DNA from: Bacillota bacterium
Lineage (GTDB): Bacteria; Bacillota; Clostridia; Lachnospirales; Lachnospiraceae
Assembly: GCA_017861355.1 (NCBI GenBank)
Contig: JAGFXQ010000002.1
Coordinates: forward strand, 1-27,956
Direction of reading: 5' to 3'
DNA: 27,956 nt
Below are positions 24,831 to 27,956 of this stretch, one piece after another. The notes under the pieces were generated by a model. That model did not search any database. It was not told the DNA's origin and saw only the letters and a program-made list of their open reading frames with translations. The translations under genes and the position numbers were made by a program. How positions within the stretch are numbered: the stretch's first letter is position 1; each line of letters begins with the position of its first letter.

Positions 24831-24927
24831 AATATAAACATTTCTGTTAGACAGATCTTGGGTTGATCTTGTGGATAGGTACCGGTATCACAATCACATT
24901 ACATTCTATGTAACTTCCCTCCTTTTT

Positions 24928-24955
24928 GTTATATAATTCATTAACTTTAATTCAA
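24928..24955 (-). promoter_or_regulatory. glmS promoter
   Basis: Minus strand TTGAAT (24950-24955), 16-bp spacer, TATAAC (24928-24933). The predicted transcript begins about 90 nt before the ribozyme cleavage site. Confidence 0.55.
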
Positions 24956-25127
24956 CATTCCTTTCTCATGATAGTAAACTCATGATGAAATTTATCATTG
25001 TGATGAGGTCATGTTATCATCTGAGAAGATAAATGTCAATCCCAGTGTATCTCACTCTTGTCGACCTGAAACCACACAACCTGATATAAAATTCCATGTT
25101 TTATCTCGAATAAACGCAAGTGGAGGT

Positions 25128-25191
25128 AAAAAAGCAAAAACTCGCTTTCATCTCTATGTTACAGAGAGGACAAAAGTGAGTTCCTGCTTTT
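25128..25191 (-). terminator. Long hairpin terminator after the 48-residue gene
   Basis: CAAAAGCAGGAACTCACTTT pairs with a near-complementary arm ending in TTTTTGCTTTTTT on the minus strand, with an inner CCTCTCTGT/ACAGAGAG-like extension. It lies 46 nt after the small gene's stop codon. The stretch 24956-25127 upstream of the glmS promoter shows only short CATGA/TCATG inverted repeats. Confidence 0.75.
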
Positions 25192-25237
25192 GATGACCCT
25201 TCGAATATTTTTTATCCCAAACCATTAATTATTTATC

Positions 25238-25384
25238 TCAATATTTAGTATTCTGCTTGCCTATGCCTTCTTTTCTTGCATTATGATTCTGATTCTGGTT
25301 CTCCGGCTTTACAGAATTCGTGGTACTATTGAACTTCTCCTGATCCTTCTTCTGATGTTGCTTTTCGTTCTGCTTCTTATCCAT
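25238..25384 (-). CDS. Small Asn/Gln/Lys-rich hydrophilic protein, 48 residues
   Basis: A 48-residue frame starting at ATG 25384, with AAAGGAG six bases upstream, and ending at TGA 25238, followed by a strong terminator. The sequence begins MDKKQNEKQHQKKDQEKFNS and contains VKPENQNQNHN and a C-terminal IGKQNTKY. It has no hydrophobic segment, no Cys, and a large excess of Lys, Gln and Asn, so it is likely unfolded and soluble. A good ribosome binding site, stop and dedicated terminator make it a real gene. Composition recalls small acid-soluble spore proteins of minor classes or sporulation-associated small proteins, but I see no diagnostic motif. It lies downstream of amrS with 172 nt between them and probably has its own promoter. 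Confidence 0.65.
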   Translation of the reverse strand: MDKKQNEKQHQKKDQEKFNSTTNSVKPENQNQNHNARKEGIGKQNTKY

Positions 25385-25556
25385 ACTGACTCCTTTCTAC
25401 CAAGGGTGAATGTCTTTCCGGCTGTCTTGTGACCTTAACCAATTCACATGGACAAATTCCGAGGTAAGACATATATCCTTAGTATGAGAAGCTTTATTTG
25501 ATATTATGCTTTTGACACTTTAATCATAACATGTGAAGCAACTGTATTTCCCACGA

Positions 25557-26384
25557 TCAGCAATTGCCTTCGTGAACGAATCGAAGATTTCTTCTCGCCA
25601 GTTCTGCCAAATGATATACCTTTGCCACCGGTGTTGCCTCCCGGTCCTGCATCTTCCATCTGGGGAAGAAGCGTGAGATATGCAGCGGTATATCCGGACT
25701 TAAACCTGCTAACCAGCCCGAAAGTTCCAGCATCTCTTCCTCACTGTCATTCTCTCCCGGGATAATCAGTGTGGTTACCTCGACATGGGTATTCGCTGCC
25801 GCGAGCTCGATGGTGCGCTTCACCGTGGCCAGATCGCCACGCAGCTTATGGTAGAATTCCTCTGTAAAGCACTTAAGATCAATGTTAAACGCATCAATAT
25901 AGGGCAGAAGCTCTCCGAGCGGTTCCTCGCAAATATAACCATTCGTAACTACTACATTCTTTAACCCCTGTTCATTGGCCGCCTTCGCACAATCACGGAC
26001 GAATTCAAAGCCAATCAATGGCTCATTGTAGGTATAGGCGATACCAATATTGCCTTTGGAGTGAAGTGTCTTTGCCATGTTCACAATCTCAGAGACAGTG
26101 ACCTCTTCCGTCTCTATATCATCCTTACCTACCATCGAGATATCACAGTTCTGGCAAAAGGGACAGCTCAGATTGCAGCCGTAGCTGCCGATGGACAGAA
26201 TCTTGCTACCCGGATGAAAGTGATACAGCGGTTTCTTCTCGATGGGATCTAGAGCAACCGATGTCAACCTACCATAATTGTCGCTGATAATCTCTCCGCT
26301 TTGGTTCCTTCTGGCATTACACATTCCAAGATGTCCTTCCTCAATGTTACAATGGTGAGGACATATTCTGCATTCCGTTCTCAT
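25557..26384 (-). CDS. amrS: AmmeMemoRadiSam system radical SAM enzyme
   Basis: A 275-residue radical-SAM protein of the AmrS group. Cys70, Cys74 and Cys77 in GCNLSCPFC bind the 4Fe-4S cluster; AYTYNEP replaces the classical GGE region as in this family. An N-terminal cysteine cluster (Cys5, Cys8, Cys12, Cys22 in CRICPHHC...MC) is also typical and could bind a further metal centre. Later IDLKCFTEEFYHKL and PLHISRFFPRWKM fit the family. It overlaps the upstream LigB-AMMECR1 gene by 4 nt (ATGA), so the two are translationally coupled. The reaction of this system is not established to my knowledge; the three parts (AMMECR1, Memo and radical SAM) are known to co-occur across bacteria and archaea. 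Confidence 0.93.
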   Translation of the reverse strand: MRTECRICPHHCNIEEGHLGMCNARRNQSGEIISDNYGRLTSVALDPIEKKPLYHFHPGSKILSIGSYGCNLSCPFCQNCDISMVGKDDIETEEVTVSEIVNMAKTLHSKGNIGIAYTYNEPLIGFEFVRDCAKAANEQGLKNVVVTNGYICEEPLGELLPYIDAFNIDLKCFTEEFYHKLRGDLATVKRTIELAAANTHVEVTTLIIPGENDSEEEMLELSGWLAGLSPDIPLHISRFFPRWKMQDREATPVAKVYHLAELARRNLRFVHEGNC

Positions 26385-27766
26385 TTATGTCTCACCACCT
26401 CAAACCGCTCCAGCGAAACCTTCTCATTGTCATAGATGCCTGCCTTTTTCTTAGCAATTGCTACCTGCTGTTCTATGGTATCAACACCCTCCAGGTTCGG
26501 TAGTAGAAGTCCTCTTTTTCTTCCCGCGGATACGATGACACCATAGCGCTCCACGTTAAGCTCTGACATGGATTGTATCTTCTCTGCCGGAGAAAGCACG
26601 TCCACACTGTAGACCAGCTCGTCCAGCTCTTCCTCCTTCACCGGCGGGAATCTGGGATCCTCATCACCGGCGCTGACGGCATTGCGAAGGATCTCCTCTG
26701 CGATACTTCCTGTAACCGGGCTGATGGTTCCGATGCAACCACGAAGACTGCCGTGTTTTTTTAAAGATACAAAGACTCCGGCCCTGCGCTTCGTCATCTC
26801 CTCCGGCAACCCTTCCGGTAGCTTTGCCTGCTTGCCGCTTGTGATAAAGGTCTCCAGTGAATGCCTTGCCAGATGGACGTATGGATCCTCGTGCTGCTGC
26901 CGTTCTCTGGCGAGATCTCTTTGTTTTGCCGTAAAGATCTCATCAAAGTTACGCTCCGGTGCATCACCGATGATCTGATACTCGCAGACACCGTAACCAA
27001 CACCGAAAGTTCCCTCATAAGAGAGAAAATCTGCTCTTACCGCTTTCTTATCCAGGGCACCTGCCATAATAATAAAGGAGCGAAGTCCACACTCCGCCGC
27101 TGACTCACAGAAATCCGGGTTAAATTCCAGGAATTTTAAGAAATCCCCTTCCTTCATCGCCTGAACGATCTGCTCGTCAAACTCCACTCCTTCCTTAGCA
27201 AATCCATACGGTCCCTCTTCTTTCAGCTTATGGGAGAGGTCACCGCTGGCTACCAGGACAATTCTGCGGTCAAGCTTTGCCGCTGTCTTCTCGATACATT
27301 TACCAAGACGGTAATGCAAGGGAAGGGACAGACCGGACAGACCGATCCTTACCAGTTGATAATTCTGATAATATTGATTAATAAAATATAAGGGAACCAT
27401 CGTCCCATGGTCCAATTCCGGGTTCTTCTCACCCAAGGTTCCTGCCTCAATCCCATCCCGTTCTGCACACGCTTCTAACGAATTGACAAATTCCTCATCA
27501 TAATCAACATGAAAAGAGACCTCTTTCGCCCTGAAATTATCGAAATCACCCTTAGCTTTCTTACCCGGTGAGATATGAAAATAATCCGAATACATGATAG
27601 AATGTGGTGAAGTAATAATAATTGTGTCCGGCTTCAGCTCTGCGATTCTTTTTGCAACCTCATGATAGCTGTGAATCGTCTTACTCACCTTCTTCTCCTC
27701 GCCACGCCCTACCTCAGGTACAATGAGTGGCGGATGAGGTACAATAAATGCACCAACCAGTGCCAT
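26381..27766 (-). CDS. AmmeMemoRadiSam protein: LigB/Memo-like domain fused to AMMECR1 domain
   Basis: A 461-residue two-domain protein. Residues 1 to about 265 are a class III extradiol-dioxygenase (LigB)-like domain, the superfamily that includes Memo, with candidate metal ligands His11 (VPHPPL), His55 (SPHS), His120 (LDHGTMVPL) and His179 (ASGDLSHKL). Residues about 290-461 are an AMMECR1 domain with its invariant LRGCIGT motif (341-347) and DPRFPPV. The ATG at 27766 has GGAGGTGA upstream. With amrS this gives all three parts of the system in two genes. Upstream lie a promoter (27825-27853) and a Fur-like palindrome (27779-27797), so iron may regulate it. Substrate and product are unknown. 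Confidence 0.92.
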   Translation of the reverse strand: MALVGAFIVPHPPLIVPEVGRGEEKKVSKTIHSYHEVAKRIAELKPDTIIITSPHSIMYSDYFHISPGKKAKGDFDNFRAKEVSFHVDYDEEFVNSLEACAERDGIEAGTLGEKNPELDHGTMVPLYFINQYYQNYQLVRIGLSGLSLPLHYRLGKCIEKTAAKLDRRIVLVASGDLSHKLKEEGPYGFAKEGVEFDEQIVQAMKEGDFLKFLEFNPDFCESAAECGLRSFIIMAGALDKKAVRADFLSYEGTFGVGYGVCEYQIIGDAPERNFDEIFTAKQRDLARERQQHEDPYVHLARHSLETFITSGKQAKLPEGLPEEMTKRRAGVFVSLKKHGSLRGCIGTISPVTGSIAEEILRNAVSAGDEDPRFPPVKEEELDELVYSVDVLSPAEKIQSMSELNVERYGVIVSAGRKRGLLLPNLEGVDTIEQQVAIAKKKAGIYDNEKVSLERFEVVRHK

Positions 27767-27778
27767 AAAATATCACCT

Positions 27779-27797
27779 CCGAATAATTATCATTATG
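27779..27797 (-). promoter_or_regulatory. Fur/PerR-like operator upstream of the AmmeMemoRadiSam operon
   Basis: Minus strand CATAATGATAATTATTCGG matches the classical 19-bp Fur box at 14 of 19 positions, with the first half-site (ATAATGATAAT) complete and the outer right end poor. It sits between the predicted transcription start and the ribosome binding site, a repressor position. AT-rich DNA raises the chance of a random match. Confidence 0.35.
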
Positions 27798-27824
27798 AAT
27801 GATCAGCCGTACTATTATTCTAAA

Positions 27825-27853
27825 ATTATATCTCTTTTTATTTTATATATAAA
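27825..27853 (-). promoter_or_regulatory. Promoter of the AmmeMemoRadiSam operon
   Basis: Minus strand TTTATA (27848-27853), 17-bp spacer, TATAAT (27825-27830), about 58 nt before the start codon at 27766. Confidence 0.5.
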
Positions 27854-27919
27854 GATAATTCAGATAATTTTTAGCCCCCTGAATCAGTGAACAGAATTGA
27901 TAGACCTCTGCCAGAAATG

Positions 27920-27956
27920 AAAAGGATACTTGTTTTCATTCTCCAGGTATCCTTTT
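27920..27956. terminator. Terminator-like hairpin at the right edge
   Basis: AAAAGGATAC (27920-27929) pairs with GTATCCTTTT (27947-27956). T runs on both strands make direction uncertain; it most likely ends a minus-strand gene lying beyond the window. Confidence 0.65.

Noticed and set aside
24914..24927. Strong Shine-Dalgarno-like AAAAAGGAGGGAAG upstream of the glmS ribozyme
   Set aside because: The following ATG and TTG codons run into stops at once, and the sequence lies at the predicted transcription start; no small ORF is supported.
25011..25193. 60-codon plus-strand frame
   Set aside because: It covers the terminator hairpin of the 48-residue gene and has no ribosome binding site.
1..27956. 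Mobile elements, CRISPR arrays, tRNAs and phage genes
   Set aside because: No transposase or integrase reading frame, no regularly spaced repeats with unique spacers, and no tRNA-like cloverleaf was found; the carB repeats have no spacers of CRISPR type.

Overview
The window reads as chromosomal DNA of a low-to-moderate GC anaerobic Firmicute, most likely a Lachnospiraceae-type clostridium. Supporting signs are strong AGGAGG-type ribosome binding sites, a large Alu-domain SRP RNA, a SAM-I riboswitch on metK, a glmS ribozyme, oxygen-sensitive radical-SAM enzymes (an NrdG2-type activase and AmrS), and a protein resembling DUF6128, a family I associate with Lachnospiraceae. I saw no phage, transposase, integrase, tRNA or CRISPR array. 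Most genes lie on the minus strand; only three (the Ig-like protein, nrdG2-type activase and GNAT acetyltransferase) are on the plus strand.

Layout. 1-1719: the 5' part of an ABC permease, its lipoprotein substrate-binding protein and a TM1266-family hydrogenase-system regulator, preceded by a long leader RNA with a terminator just before the ribosome binding site. 1905-4485: histidine kinase, OmpR-type response regulator and ArsR-type repressor. 4827-7586: metK with its S-box riboswitch, then murA. 7587-8139: a divergent intergenic region with a perfect 28-bp inverted repeat. 8140-13078: a lone Ig-like protein, a TPR/acidic-linker/AAA-like ATPase and a 778-residue protein with an N-terminal cyclic-nucleotide-binding-like domain; all three are functionally obscure. 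13324-14203: SRP RNA and tadA. 14298-16772: NrdG2-type activase, GNAT acetyltransferase and a DUF6128-like protein. 17061-20279: carB without carA, with a tandem-repeat leader. 20793-22440: tatD-ksgA. 22626-24830: glmS under a glmS ribozyme. 25238-25384: a 48-residue Asn/Gln/Lys-rich protein. 25557-27766: a two-gene AmmeMemoRadiSam locus (a LigB/Memo-like plus AMMECR1 fusion, then AmrS).

RNA-level control is the theme: SAM-I riboswitch (metK), glmS ribozyme plus a downstream terminator-like hairpin (glmS), an unassigned attenuator-like leader (TM1266-ABC operon), and a ladder of alternating Shine-Dalgarno and anti-Shine-Dalgarno repeats in front of carB, whose last step can pair perfectly with the carB ribosome binding site. 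The carB leader, the TM1266 leader and the AmmeMemoRadiSam locus with a Fur-like operator are the best candidates for undescribed biology. All assignments are from reading the sequence; no database search or folding program was run.
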